From Littorina saxatilis (Eukaryota; Mollusca; Gastropoda; Littorinimorpha; Littorinidae): a DNA stretch of 64,000 bases. This document shows, in pieces, positions 13,301 through 32,015 of the stretch (positions within the stretch are counted from its first letter, which is position 1; each line of letters opens with the position of its first letter). Under the pieces are notes generated by a model. The model was not told the DNA's origin. It searched no databases and was given only the letters and a program-made list of their open reading frames with translations. The stretch lies in contig NC_090250.1 in the NCBI RefSeq assembly GCF_037325665.1, positions 20,263,695-20,327,694 on the forward strand. The letters are read 5' to 3'. Made by a program: the position numbers and the translations under genes.

Positions 13301-14573
13301 TAGTTTCTTAATTATTGGCCTTGAAGTGCGAAAAACTGTAATTTTCCTGTTTTTCCGCTTGACAAATTGAGGTTTTTGACATTTTTGAGGCTCTTATACT
13401 CCAAAAGCATTGAACTAAGCTGTCTGAAAAAAAATAGCCATGTTCTACACACATTTGTTTGGAATATGTGAAAGTTTCAGACAGCTGCTATACATATTGT
13501 GTGAATTGTGATGACCCAAAGTTGCCCTCCCGTGCAATTTTGCGATGGGTTTAATTGTGTTTTTCGTGAAGTTTGCATGCTTGCTGACAGAAGCCATATG
13601 AGATTAGAGGGCTAGAACTATGTGTTTTTTCTATTCTTGGTTGCTGATAACAGATCCTGAAAAGTTGAAAGGGCTGAGGATAACTATGTGGTACCCACAT
13701 GCTGCTGAAGTTGCCCTATTTTACAGTTTTAAGCAGAGTCGCGACAGCGTATGTACTAAAATATCAAAATCTCAGGAACTAATAAAGGTATCCACTTACT
13801 TTTTTTTGTGTTTTGCTTGTACTTTATTTTTCTTTCAAGACATCACAAAACATTCACTCTCACTTCAAAACCAAGTTTTGACTGCCGCTACCTATTATAT
13901 TTTAATGTTCTGCTGAAACTGGAGCCTGCGGCATCATGCCAAATGTATGCTGGATCCCATGGAAATGCCTTCTTACATGACGATTCAAGTTTAAATTTAA
14001 ACCACCAAACCTGTAAAAGCACTGTTTCACTTTCAGAGAAAAAAAAAGATAACAAACGCTTATAAGCAAAACTGATACTCATTTAAATGGATTTTGCAAT
14101 AAGCTTACCGTTAAGAATAACAACTTTTCAAGTTATTTCCACTGTTCGACACACACACACACACACGCGCGCATACCGGCACACATACACGCACACACAC
14201 ACACACACACACACTGTGACGCGCGCGCACACACACACACACCCACACACACACACACAGACACACACTGACACACAATTCTCACGCTAGACATCAAGTG
14301 TAGCAACTGACCTGATGAACTGTGACCTAGAGTAGGGAGGAAAGCCAGCGACCGCCATGATGTCGGCGGCCATAAGACCGGTGCGATGTGAAAGCAGGTC
14401 CTCCAAGGTGACGTTCTGTTCCAGGCGTTTGGTCAGCTTGAAATCCTCCCCTATGATGGACCCGGCTGTACTCTGCCACGTCACTCTGTTCAGAGGAGGT
14501 TTGTTTGTTTGTTAGTTAATATGTGATTTTTATAAAGCGCAGAAATTCAAGGAGACCCTGCAGCCAGCACACT

Positions 14574-14632
<59 letters not shown>

Positions 14633-15620
14633 GAACGTAAGCACGCACGCACGCACGCACGCACATACGCACGCACACACAGACACACACACACACTCGT
14701 ACGCACACACATACACACACAAACAAACAAACACGCACATACACCAACACTCACACACACACACACACACACACACAAACGCACACACTAGCATGCAGGA
14801 ACTGTTACTCACAGCACTGTTGTCTCGACTTAGTGACCCCCCCCCCCCCCCCCCCCCCCGCTCCCTACACTTGAGAACATGAAACAAAATACAGTGTAGT
14901 CTAAATCATAACTCACTTCTGTCCTTTCTTGTTGGCCTCTTGCAAAGCAACGGCGAGTAAAGCCGATGTGAACGCTTTGGTCAGAGAACCGATAGCGAAG
15001 TGGGTTTTGGTGTCCACTGGTGTTTTCTTGACCAGGTCTTGGACTCCGAACCCTTTGGTCCAGCTGTCTCCGTCGCTGACTACGGCCACAGCAAGGCCAG
15101 GCACGTCTTTGCAGGTCATCACCGCTTTGATGAAGTCTTCTGTCGCTTTCTCTTTGAGTTGCTGCACTACTTTCTTCTCTTCCCTTTGGCTTTCTCTTGT
15201 TTCCAAAATGTTAGCTTGCCTGTTGCAGTCTTCGTCCGTTTTCTTCTCTGTGTTCTGTGCTGCCTTCTTTTCTTGTTTTTGGATTGCCGCTCTTTTCAAA
15301 ATATCAACGCACTTTTGCTTCGCCATAGTGAAGTCTTCCATGAGTCTCTTCTTTAGCTGCTGTGGTCCTTTAGGCTTGGATTTCTGACCTGGCTCAATAT
15401 GCAGTTTATCTACTTGTCTTTGCTCTGAATGAGGGTCGCGGATTGCGTATTTTTCTGCGGATGGTACACGTCTGATTTGGTCTCCACTGAAGACGTTGCT
15501 TAGATCTCTTTGCTTTGCAGGAACAGACTCGATGGCATTTTGTCCCTTAACCGCAGAGCTTCCAGGAGAGAGTAGGCCTATTGCCCCTAGAATTACCCAG
15601 AGAGACAGGAACGAAGGCAT
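1828..15620 (-). CDS. Secreted serine beta-lactamase-like hydrolase (LACTB / gigasin-6-like), 3' end outside window
   Basis: Five exons on the minus strand: 15620-14917, 14485-14312, 7957-7843, 2928-2780, 2066-1828; phases agree at every junction and give about 460 residues before the window edge. Exon 1 starts with a signal peptide ([15 protein letters not shown]), chosen over the ATG 10 codons upstream because the hydrophobic stretch follows directly. Then comes a charged, Gln/Lys/Glu-rich predicted coiled coil, then the hydrolase domain with the nucleophile motif S-x-x-K (GSLTKAF). Exon 2 has LLSHRTGL; exon 3 has the Y-x-N motif ([11 protein letters not shown]); exon 4 has LSPLGMDDA; exon 5 has GYGFGWF. 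The HxG/KTG-type third motif would lie in exons left of position 1. The family includes mitochondrial LACTB and bivalve shell-matrix gigasin-6; here a signal peptide argues for secretion. Introns 2 and 3 (6.4 and 4.9 kb) hold two other genes. Substrate unknown. Confidence 0.85.
2137..2212. repeat. (GA)n microsatellite
   Basis: Uninterrupted GA tract of about 76 bases, just upstream of exon 5 of the beta-lactamase-like gene. It creates false RERE/SLSL open frames on the two strands. Confidence 0.95.
2560..2755. repeat. Compound CA/CAGA microsatellite
   Basis: ACGC, CAGA and pure CA tracts in sequence, ending 25 bases before the donor of exon 4 (2780) of the beta-lactamase-like gene. Not coding. 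Confidence 0.9.
3035..3590. mobile_element. MITE-like element with TIR CCTAATATGGACCAC
   Basis: The two ends carry an inverted repeat of about 16 bases (CCTAATATGGACCAC at 3036-3050 and its complement at 3574-3588). A third, internal copy of the motif (TGGTCCATATTAGGAG) lies near 3207. No coding capacity and no clear target-site duplication. It lies in intron 4 of the beta-lactamase-like gene. Confidence 0.5.
4531..5093. mobile_element. MITE with 8-bp direct repeats GGTCACAC
   Basis: Element starting CACAGAGATATAG and ending with its complement (followed by a second CTCTGTG), flanked on both sides by GGTCACAC (4523-4530 and 5094-5101), which looks like an 8-bp target-site duplication as made by hAT-type transposases. 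Inside it is a strong palindrome: about 45 bases around TACATGGCTTGCTGTGTCG (4548-4592) inverted at 4645-4695. No transposase frame. Related copies lie at about 11276-11410, 11833-12803 (with an insertion) and 16690-16930 (old). Confidence 0.7.
5760..7055 (+). CDS. Intronless single-pass membrane receptor with Ig-like ectodomain, nested gene
   Basis: A 431-residue uninterrupted frame. Residues 1-20 form a signal peptide ([15 protein letters not shown]). The ectodomain has two cysteine-paired regions; the second, with LTLTCSI, a WKW core and SYRCFVF, looks like an immunoglobulin fold, the first is more doubtful. Sites NETI, NNKS and NQTE suit N-glycosylation. Residues about 303-326 are a strong transmembrane helix followed by the stop-transfer CCRRRK. 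The cytoplasmic tail of about 100 residues is Ser/Asp/Glu-rich and shows no clear ITIM or ITAM. A polyadenylation signal AATAAA is at 7209-7214. The gene lies antisense inside intron 3 of the beta-lactamase-like gene. Absence of introns suggests a retrocopy or an old single-exon family. Ligand unknown; a cell-surface recognition or immune-type role is inference only. Confidence 0.75.
   Translation: MLRQALCIPIVMLLWRAYRCVEEQQQQQAMTDCAVNETISVCPSTVLVTGTTTTTKITITCRPFNNKSLYIQINRIDLDSPKAVELVHAIRGHTDPTVSQKLDPAFRNSLAATCSKPFSLFLEMTGVTCQASKVRYQCESQWLDRQHYYERKDDASFMLLVGRPKLTAKSSLKAEYNQTESLTLTCSIGVSGVDVDPSAVDWKWEAKDDDKPWQSLPASCSSHVEPPPVTSDGCDTETAECEQIVALSEAKGCTKSYRCFVFTDRTGKTTSQDIQVSIQPGSGACSSKVINPKNNQKASSDSNLVIILCIVAGVLFIVILITMTVVLVCCRRRKAKQPPKQVFRISLTGLDPRSPGYAASEGGSRGSAQDNHLQSLAKPIAAEVEDSVLGSEDSETDYKSSAVLSDVSSLDSSGGAPSEAVTDVSEVSADV
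7209..7214 (+). terminator. Polyadenylation signal of the nested receptor gene
   Basis: AATAAA about 155 bases after the stop codon at 7055, the first such hexamer downstream of the frame. Motif only; cleavage site not determined. Confidence 0.5.
7251..7405. mobile_element. Palindromic MITE, TIR TTGACAAAACAAAACGTTAC
   Basis: Arms of about 25 bases at 7252-7277 and 7380-7404 are exact complements, with further imperfect pairing around GACCCAGTG/CACTGGGTC. A diverged half copy lies at about 23750-23800. No coding capacity. It sits directly behind the nested receptor gene. Confidence 0.65.
8330..9020. other. Intronic stretch without a recognised feature
   Basis: Inside intron 2 of the beta-lactamase-like gene. 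I see no convincing coding frame, splice-framed exon or repeat family here. The right end becomes CpG-rich and leads into the candidate promoter of the next gene. Confidence 0.5.
9021..9110 (+). promoter_or_regulatory. Candidate promoter / 5' UTR with CCAAT box
   Basis: CpG-rich sequence (GCGCGCGAAGCGCGAGCC) with a CCAAT motif at 9053-9057, about 55 bases ahead of an ATGGCGGAG start codon at 9111. The part from 9057 is repeated in inverted orientation at 11519-11650. Inference from motifs only. Confidence 0.4.
9057..9183 (+). repeat. Left arm of a long inverted repeat (promoter plus first exon)
   Basis: About 127 bases that recur in reverse complement at 11519-11650 with only a few differences. 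The match spans CAAAACCGAGGACCTGCAAA through the end of the coding part of exon 1 and stops just before the splice donor. The distance between arms is about 2.3 kb. Confidence 0.85.
9111..11172 (+). pseudogene. Gene of unknown family, apparently decayed
   Basis: Exon 1 (9111-9186) encodes [20 protein letters not shown] plus seven residues and ends in a consensus donor (G/GTAAGTG). An acceptor at 10548 leads, in phase, into an exon that continues with an AT-hook-like GRGRPPK segment. From there protein-like sequence continues to about 11172, but spread over all three frames: [19 protein letters not shown] and [13 protein letters not shown] in one, [20 protein letters not shown] in another. So at least three frame changes are present. 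I recognise no family. The inverted copy of promoter plus exon 1 (11519-11650) suggests either duplication or the ends of an unknown transposon that carries this gene. A (CT)n tract and a duplicated segment (GAACTGCTCAATGAGTAGAT, near 10151, 10180 and 10258) fill the intron. Confidence 0.45.
11276..11410. mobile_element. Partial MITE copy, same family as 4531-5093
   Basis: Shares the segment with ACGTGAGAGAGATAACCGTG, CACACGTGTGTATATCATGT and AAATGAGGTCA with 4985-5060, in reverse orientation. The palindromic part is missing here. No coding capacity. Confidence 0.6.
11519..11650 (-). repeat. Right arm of the long inverted repeat
   Basis: Reverse complement of 9057-9183, including the ATGGCGGAGTATTC start region but not the splice donor, so this copy is not expected to make a spliced product unless another donor is used. 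Confidence 0.85.
11833..12803. mobile_element. Palindromic MITE copy split by a TGACCTTGACC-rich insertion
   Basis: Outer arms (11835-11880 and 12755-12803) are complements around TGGCTTGCTGTGTCGTACC, as in 4548-4695. Between them, 11938-12750 is a different repeat: it begins near CATACGACTCACATC and ends with a GACG-type tract and GCTTCGCATGTGAGTC, and is packed with TGACCTTGA / TCAAGGTCA motifs in both orientations. The simplest reading is one element inserted into the loop of another. Confidence 0.65.
12813..13070 (-). mobile_element. SINE copy without its tRNA-like head
   Basis: Same family as 62795-63205: the CAATCAATCAAT tail, GCTTATATCGCGCATATTCC and the block with GCCAGGAAAGACCC and ATCTTTAACGTGCACACC are shared. 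The tRNA-like promoter part is absent and an AT-rich stretch interrupts the body. Confidence 0.7.
13070..13320. repeat. Diverged tandem duplication with G tract
   Basis: Two related blocks (13077-13140 and 13249-13311), sharing TCTACACACCAAAA and a TAGTTTCT motif, about 172 bases apart; a run of about 18 G lies between them (13167-13190). The stretch from 13320 to 14140 shows no feature I can name. Confidence 0.5.
14150..14275. repeat. CA-rich microsatellite
   Basis: Interrupted CA tract with CGCG steps, directly 3' (on the plus strand, left) of exon 2 of the beta-lactamase-like gene, i.e. at the start of its intron 2. Confidence 0.9.
14573..14862. repeat. Compound CA/ACGC microsatellite and C tract
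   Basis: About 210 bases of CA and ACGC repeats followed, at 14837-14860, by some 24 C. It fills most of intron 1 (14486-14916) of the beta-lactamase-like gene and causes long false frames on both strands. Confidence 0.9.
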
Positions 15621-16199
15621 GATTTTTGTTTTTACCGACATCAACTGCAATCTTGTTCAATAACCGACAGACCAGACACACATAGGAACGCCTCAAAGAT
15701 GTTTTGGGTGGTGTGCTTTTGTTTCGTTTTTGTAATGCTGTCTGGCGAACAGATTGTTTTGCAACACAATTTGTTGCTGCAAGTTCATCCGAGATTTATA
15801 CAAAAAGACGCATAGACATTGCGACAGGATTGCCCAATAAAAGGTGATAAAAAGATGACACAGTTTCACCTCGAGTGACACAAAAGTACAAGCACGTGCC
15901 AGTATTCAGACAACCGATGGGCGACACTTACCAGTATTAAAGGTACAGTTCTTCCTGTGAAAACCATCTCAGATCTGCCCAGACAGAACATATGAATAGG
16001 ATAAAGACAACCCATCCCTCCAATTGGACACATACGAAAACACAATAACCTGGGCCCTTGCTGTGCAAAACGGGAATTAAAGAAAGAAATAATAATGTTG
16101 TAGGTGACACCCATGCCAATCTGCTAAATTAGTTCAATAAATCATTTTCACTGTACACAGAAAGCAGCAAGGCTGTATATTGTTAGTGTCTCGTCCAAA

Positions 16200-16660
16200 T
16201 GGAGGGATGGTCTTATTGTGACAGGGGAGGCTACCGCTCCTTTCACAGCAGACTCTGCACCCGAGTTGTTGGCCTTTAAGTCAACACCGGTTGATTGTGG
16301 AATTCTGTTTGTGATGGGGTCTGGTGGTTTCCGATTGTCTGTATGTTCATGGAAACCTTCGGGTTTGCATAACAGTTTTTGTAGGGCTAAGAAATTAGCC
16401 CCAACATTTTCAATCCTGTTTGATTGCACTTCGCCTCCCGAGGTGATCGTAGTGTTACGGCACTCGGTTACATTATATTCCATGGTAAAAGCTTGGGTAG
16501 ATCTGAGCACAGGAGCTTGTATCAAAGCGCCGGTCGATCATTGTTTACTCCTTCATCCTTACTGTATTCTTAGTGAATAGTAGTAGTAAGGATACAGTAA
16601 GGATGAAGGAGTAAATAATGATCGACCGGCTCTTTGATACAAGCCCCTGTGATCTGAGGT
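16200..16660. repeat. Long palindrome (foldback element)
   Basis: Left arm 16503-16571 and right arm 16585-16657 are complements with few mismatches around CGGTCGATCATTGTTTACTC and CCTTCATCCTTACTGTAT; the loop is about 13 bases. The left extension (16200-16500) gives open frames on both strands but no recognisable protein. Probably a MITE remnant. Confidence 0.7.
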
Positions 16661-16689
16661 AGCGAAATTAGACAATGGTTTGGTATTTG

Positions 16690-16930
16690 ATACTGTACCA
16701 GGTTTACATGAGTTTGTACTTTTTGTTAAATATTGAAATGCGAGAAAAACAGCAAGTTCAGAAGTGTTTCGAGAATGAAGTTTTTCTCGTTATTTTGGTC
16801 ATCATGAGCAGTGGAAAATTAGGTCCCCGCTAAACTGTAGTTTGACCCAACCTCATTTACATGATATAAACACGTAGGAAAAGATGGTTCATTTATCACA
16901 TGGGTAGTCTCCCTCGCCTATGTAGGCTAA
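16690..16930. mobile_element. Old copy of the MITE family at 4531-5093
   Basis: Diverged match in the same order: ACCAGGTTTACATGAGTTT, then ATCATGAGCAGTGGAAAA, then CTCATTTACATGATATA, then the CTCGCCTATGTAGG end. Confidence 0.5.
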
Positions 16931-17222
16931 AGTGCTGTTTTAAGGGGAGGGACTGTGCCTTTAATCAAAAGAAGGCCGACACTTATTGTACCACTGATTA
17001 ATGTGTATCAGATGCCTTGCACGTGCAACCGCGACTATAACTGTGACAGACAACTTCACACCGTAGAACAGAAATACACTGCCTAAGCGATGACAAGATA
17101 ACCAGCGATGTTTACTTCTCACTTTCATCTTGACGTAACGGCTAATTAGGATTGTAGGGCGATACAGCTGTTTGTCACACCCACGGTAATTATAAATTTT
17201 CTGCATTGGTTTTCGAAGAGGC

Positions 17223-17713
<491 letters not shown>

Positions 17714-17759
17714 GACATATTTTCGATTTTAATCACCAATCTCAAGATGTAATCAACAA

Positions 17760-20700
17760 CATAAAAAAGCCTGCTAATGAACCACACATTAAAAAAAAAT
17801 CACACGTGTGTTTCAAGTCTCTCTTGATGAATTGTTACATGGCTTAAACAACTCATTTCCATTTGCTCCTGGTTGTGTGAAAAAACCAAGTACACATGAC
17901 AAACATTATCATTCATTGGGTCTATTTTGCAGCTCCTTTTAAGTACTTCCCTTATGCATTTAAAAGTTTTCAGTTTAAAATATCTTCACAGCCAGACTTA
18001 AACTTGAACTTGAAACAATAAGGTAGCCAAAACAGTATTTGATAAGGTAACAGTAACCCCCCCCCCCCCCCACCTTATTTAAGACTTTTTCTCTTTAACA
18101 TATTGCTTTCTCAGATTTTCTGTTCATAACCTCTCTAAATCTACCTCCCTTTCAAGACCTGATTTTCTTAGACTTTTGGAGGTCTTCAAAAGGGGGGGTG
18201 GGGGGGGGGGGGAGAAGGTTGTTCCACTGCATTTGCGCGTGACTCAACGTTTATTCGGTCACTGCATCAAGTTTGAAATTCGCTCTATATTAACTTCATT
18301 TTCACTGTTCATTTAAAAAAAAGCTTACATAAAATAAAACCCATCTTAGAATACAACACAAACATTTTCTCTGACAATTGGAAATTAACTATAGGCACAA
18401 TTTTCTGCCTAAATATAATTCAGCGCTACAGAAAATTAAACCAGCACCAACCCTCTCACCCCATATAACTTGAATTTTGGAGCTTCCGTTTCAATTTCTT
18501 CAACAAAAAGAAAGAACAGGACATCATCCCCCCATTCCTCCCTCCCTCCACCCTACCACTCGAGTCATCTGTTCACCCCACCCCTCCCCCCCCTGAAAAA
18601 AAAAATCAAATGAGAAAAAAAAAAGTTAAATAAAACAGTCTGTGGAAAATATTACATCTGATGCTAATGACAAATTGCCTTTTAATTGTAAAAGAAGAGC
18701 AAGTGCATGTACTGATCACCTTTGTCACACATAACATCAATCAGAATCAAATTAACAGCTTTATTAGCTTCATAAACGTTCAAGAAAATATTTTCTACTT
18801 AGTGACCCTCACACCTCTGACTTAATCGGTTCGACTTGGATTACGTTGGAGGTCATCAAACCCCACCAGTGTGTAAAGTTTCAAGGTTTTAGCTTTAAAA
18901 CAATCGTTCAAGAAAAAGATCATTTTTAATTTCTTACAAAATGTCGACCCTAATTTGACCTTGAAATTCAACTTGGATCAAGTAAATTTGCCTAATGTCT
19001 TGATGTCATCAAAACTTGTAACTGTGACATTTTAAGCATTAGCTTAAAAAAAACTGTACAAAAATTATCATTCAAATTTTGCCCCGCCATGACCTTCAAA
19101 TTTGATGGGGGTCAGCTCGACTTGGGTCTGGAGACTATCAAACCCTAGAAGTGAGGCAAGTTTATGCTCTGGCTTCAATATCATTCAACAACATGATCAT
19201 TTGCCCTTTTTTGATCCAAATTTAATTCTGCTGTGACCTTGAAAATTGATGAGGGTCAACCAGATGTGTGGCATATCTGCAGGTCATATAATGTTAGAAG
19301 TGTGCACAGTTTCAAAGCCTCAGCTTCAATAGCATCCGCCAAAATGTAAGCTTTCATATTTTAATATTCTATCATCTATACAGCCAGACAGATGGCTGCC
19401 TCAGAAAGGTTAACACTAGGCATTACTAAGACTCTCTAACTAATCAGTTGAAACAAAAATACTAGCCTGGAACCAAACTCTAAATTATTCTTTGAATGCT
19501 TGTTATTGATTGTTCCTTTTTGCTTACACTGCTGGCCATGACTGTATTCTTCAGTAACACTGCTGGAACACACATCTACACTAGATGATGGTGGGAAATC
19601 ATGCATAGCAACAAAAGTATGGCAAGCCATTCCTCCTAATAAGTAATATTACCAGTTCTGTACTGTACTATTTTGATGTACACAATCACGTTCCTGATAA
19701 TTGTACCGTTCTGTACCATTTTGATGTACAATATCACAAATAATGCGCTTCAAAAGGGAATAAGTCTTTCCCCGTTGGTGCCTATGGACATGCAAAAGGC
19801 TACGTACTGGAAAACCTGCATACATTTCAAGGACACAAACACTGCCACGGGAAAAATGTGTATGGTGAAAAGAAAAGAAAATAAGTACAAAACCAGTCAC
19901 ATTACAACCACAGCAATGGAGACAATTGACCAAGTATTATGCGGGGGCTGTGTTAGGCACTCTCTCATGTAAAGAAATACTGTTGCCAGGTTAGTTCAGT
20001 GCAGTTTATCTGGCTTGTTGTGTGATTCCACAGTGTCCACGCGTTATACTGTATAATGTCATATCACCAATATTAAAATGCAGAAATGGAGAGTCAATCT
20101 GTATGAACCAAAACTCATTCACACTCTCTCCTCATTCTCATGTTTTCATGCGAACACAAGGACAGCAGCATGGAACGGCACTGATAAACAAAATGAGAAC
20201 GCGAGATACAATTACATGTACCAATAATTCTCGCAATCCTATTTCCCATACTTTTCCAAGCATCAAAAGTTCAATTTCAAGAATTAAGCATGAACGCTAA
20301 CCTACAAATTATTGCCTCCCATGCTCACAGTTCCGAAAACGTTCTCACTTCATTTTTAAACGCACATAACTAACCATCTGTTACATTACACCAACGTCAG
20401 TTAACACATGACTATTTAAGACAGAGAGAGAACATGTGTAGACGAATGTCAAAAATGGTATCCTTGCATTCCATCTTTGTAAATAAACATGTAGTTCAAC
20501 ATGCATTTGCTACCTCCATTTTTATTTTAGACAATTCTCAGAAAAAAATCATGTTTATCTATTAGGTAACATCCCATACACACACAAACTTGGTACGCCT
20601 CTCTCTCTCTCTCCCTCTCTTTGATCCCCCCCCCCCCCCCACACACACACACACACAAAGAAAGAGCAGACAAGAAGAACAAATCCACAGTAGGTTTCGT

Positions 20701-20770
20701 CAAGTTGGAAACACTCAATGAAACAAAAACAATAGAGTAATCCTGTTGCTGCTGAAAGAAAAGGCAGAAC
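17760..20770. other. Intergenic stretch without genes
   Basis: No exon-like frame found. It contains a decayed MITE of the CAGTGGAACC family (about 18085-18230, with C and G runs), and at 18800-19330 three or four diverged blocks with GACCTTGAA and GGTCATCAAA spaced by roughly 150 bases, resembling the TGACCTTGACC repeats at 11.9-12.6 kb. Minus-strand AATAAA hexamers (for example plus-strand 18250-18255) could end a long UBE3A 3' UTR, but that is speculation. Confidence 0.5.
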
Positions 20771-20774
20771 AGAA

Positions 20775-21513
20775 CAAGTCGCGTAAGGCGAAAATACAAT
20801 ATTTAGTCAAGTAGCTGTCGAACTCACAGAATGAAACGCAATGCCATTTTACTCGTAGCATCGTCAGGCTACCGCTCATGGCAAAGGCAGTGAAATTGAC
20901 AAGAAGAGCGGGGTTACCGTAGTAGTTGCGCTAAGAAGGATAGCACGCTTTTCTGTACCTCTCTTTGTTTTAACTTTCTGAGCGTGTTTTTAATCCAAAC
21001 ATATCATATCTATATGTTTTTGGAATCAGGAACCGACAAGGAATAAGATGAAAGTTTTTAAATTGATTTGGACAATTTAATTTTGATAATAATTTTTATA
21101 TATTTAATTTTCAGAGCTTGTTTTTAATCCGAATATAACATATTTATATGTTTTTGGAATCAGCAAATGATGGAAAATAAAATACACGTAAATTTGGATC
21201 GTTTTATAAATTTTTATTTTTTTTTTACAATTTTCCGATTTTTAATGACCAAAGTCATTAATTAATTTTTAAGCCACCAAGCTGAAATGCAATACCGAAC
21301 CCCGGGCTTCGTCGAAGATTACTTGACCAAAATTTGAACCAATTTGGTTGAAAAATGAGGGCGTGACAGTGCCGCCTCAACTTTCACGAAAAGCCGGATA
21401 TGACGTCATCAAAGACATTTATCAAAAAAACGAAAAAAACGTTCGGGGATTTCATACCCAGGAACTCTCATGTCAAATTTCATAAAGATCGGTCCAGTAG
21501 TTTAGTCTGAATC

Positions 21514-21576
<63 letters not shown>

Positions 21577-21651
21577 ACGCACATACACCACGACCCTCGT
21601 TTCGATTCCCCCTCGATGTTAAAATATTTAGTCAAAACTTGACTAAATATA
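20775..21651. mobile_element. CA-bearing dispersed repeat, copy 1 of a tandem pair
   Basis: About 877 bases, starting AACAAGTCGCGTAAGGCG, with an inverted motif ATATTTAGTCAAG near each end, two AT-rich blocks containing TATATGTTTTTGGAATCAG, and a CA tract (21519-21571) near the right end. No coding capacity. The next copy follows at once, so the pair is head to tail. Confidence 0.8.
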
Positions 21652-22407
21652 ACAAGTCGCGTAAGGCGAAAATACAATATTTAGTGAAGTAGCTGTCGAA
21701 CTCACAGAATGAAACTGAACGCAATGCAATTTTTCAGCAAGACCGTATACTCATAGCATCGTCAGTCCACCGTTCAGGCAGTGAAATTGACAAGAAGAGC
21801 GGTTTAGTAGTTGCGCTGAGAAGGATAGCACGCTTTTCTATACCTCTCTTCGTTTTAACTTTCTGAGCGTGTTTTTAATCCAAAAATATCATATCTATAT
21901 GTTTTTGGAATCAGGAACCGACAAGGAATAAGATGAAAGTGTTTTTAAATTGATTTGGAAAATTTAATTTTGATAATAATTTTTATATTTTTATTTTTCA
22001 GAGCTTGTTTTTAATTCAAATATAACATATTTATATGTTTTTGGAATCAGAAAATAATGGAGAATAAGATAAACGTAAATTTGGATCGTTTTATAATTTT
22101 TTAATTTTTTTTACAATTTTCAGATTTTTAATGACCAAAGTCATTAATTAATTTTTAAGCCATCACGCTGAAATGCAATACCGAAGTCCGGGCTTCGTCG
22201 AAGACTACTTGACCAAAATTTCAACCAATTTGGTTGAAAAATGAGAGCGTGACAGTGCCGCCTCAACTTTCACGAAAAGCCGGATATGACGTCATCAAAG
22301 ACATTTATCGAAAAAAGGAGAAAAACGTTCGGGGATATCAATCCCAGGAACTCTCATGTAAAATTTCATAAAGATCGGCCCAGTAGTTTGGTCTGAATCG
22401 CTCTACA

Positions 22408-22439
<32 letters not shown>

Positions 22440-22521
22440 CACACACACATACACCACGACCCTCGTTTCGATTCCCCCTCGATGTTAAAATATTTAGTCA
22501 AAACTTGACTAAATATAAAAA
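21652..22521. mobile_element. CA-bearing dispersed repeat, copy 2 of a tandem pair
   Basis: About 870 bases, same order of parts as copy 1 and clearly homologous throughout; the CA tract (22407-22451) begins with ACGC units instead of pure CA. The third, partial copy is at 1-250. Confidence 0.8.
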
Positions 22522-22621
22522 GCAGAGAAGGATTGGAGCACTGTTAGAATGCATTGCAAATACATCCCTCCTGGGTTGAACCCCCGCTAATAGCGACTGG
22601 GCCATCTCCCCTCCCCATATC

Positions 22622-22962
22622 TTCTTTTTCTTCTTCTGCGTTCATGGGCTGAAACTCCCACGTTCGCTCGTGTTTTTTGCACGAGTGGGTTTTACATTCG
22701 GGGGATGCATGCTTGGTATTTTCGTGTTACTATAACCCATCGAACTCTGACATGGATTACAGGATCTTTTCTGTGCACACTTGGTCTTGTGCTTGCAAGA
22801 CCACACCAAGGGGGATAAGGCACTAGCAGGTCTGCACATACGTTAACCTGGGAGATCAGAAAAATCTCCAACCTTAAACCACCAGGTGCCGTCGGTATTC
22901 GAACCCACAACCTTCTGCTTGGGAGGCCGACATCTTATCCACTCGGCCACTGCGCCCGTCGC
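22622..22962 (-). mobile_element. tRNA-derived SINE
   Basis: On the minus strand the right end reads like a tRNA 5' half and T arm: GCAGTGGCCGAGTGGATAAG (A-box region) and GGGTTCGAATACC (B box), the usual internal Pol III promoter. The body contains the hairpin around CACGAGTG and the tail is a CTT-rich tract at 22622-22640. It lies between UBE3A and the tandem repeats. Confidence 0.8.
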
Positions 22963-23464
22963 CTCGTGTCGGTTTCACACCTCAGGTATTCTATGTCATA
23001 GGCGAAGCTGGAGCATCTCTTCAATTTACAATTCCCCATCTAAGTTAAGACACACTGATGAGCAAATGTATGTATGTCTCCAGTCTAAGGTATTTTTATA
23101 TGAAAAGTGCACAAGAGTATGACAAACTCTCAGCAATGAATTGATGCATAATGTATATGCTTCCTTTTAAACCACATAAAATGCTCAAGCAATATTTTGA
23201 TGATTTAAGGTTTAAAAAAATAAATAAAAAAATAGTAAGAGTCTGACTCCAAGCCACAGGATGGGAAAGGGGATGCAGGGAGAGAAAGAAAAGGAGATGA
23301 AACAAGCCTAAAAACTCAATGAATACTCACTCACCCATTACTCAGGTGAGTCAAAAACTGCCACAAGCACAGTTAGAAAGCGCAAAGTCAGTAACGAAAC
23401 AGCTGAAAATTATTCCTTGAAAGTTTTTCAAACGCAGATGTTCCTCCAATGTCAGATGTAGAGC

Positions 23465-32013
<8,549 letters not shown>

Positions 32014-32015
<2 letters not shown>

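Noticed and set aside
13113-13370. 85-residue frame with a poly-Gly stretch
   Set aside because: The glycines come from a G tract; the flanks are a diverged non-coding repeat.
14516-14887. 119-123 residue frames rich in CVCV or HTHT
   Set aside because: Product of the CA/ACGC microsatellite in an intron; the same holds for the frames at 2473-2807, 17226-17787, 39942-40199 and 61505-61918.
14929-15387. 152-residue plus-strand frame
   Set aside because: Antisense shadow of exon 1 of the beta-lactamase-like gene.
16148-16580. Overlapping frames of about 120 residues on both strands
   Set aside because: They span the palindrome, lack similarity and splice context, and mirror each other partly because of the inverted repeat.
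19640-20310. Open frames of 90-99 residues in the intergenic region
   Set aside because: No splice-framed context, no domain, composition like the surroundings.
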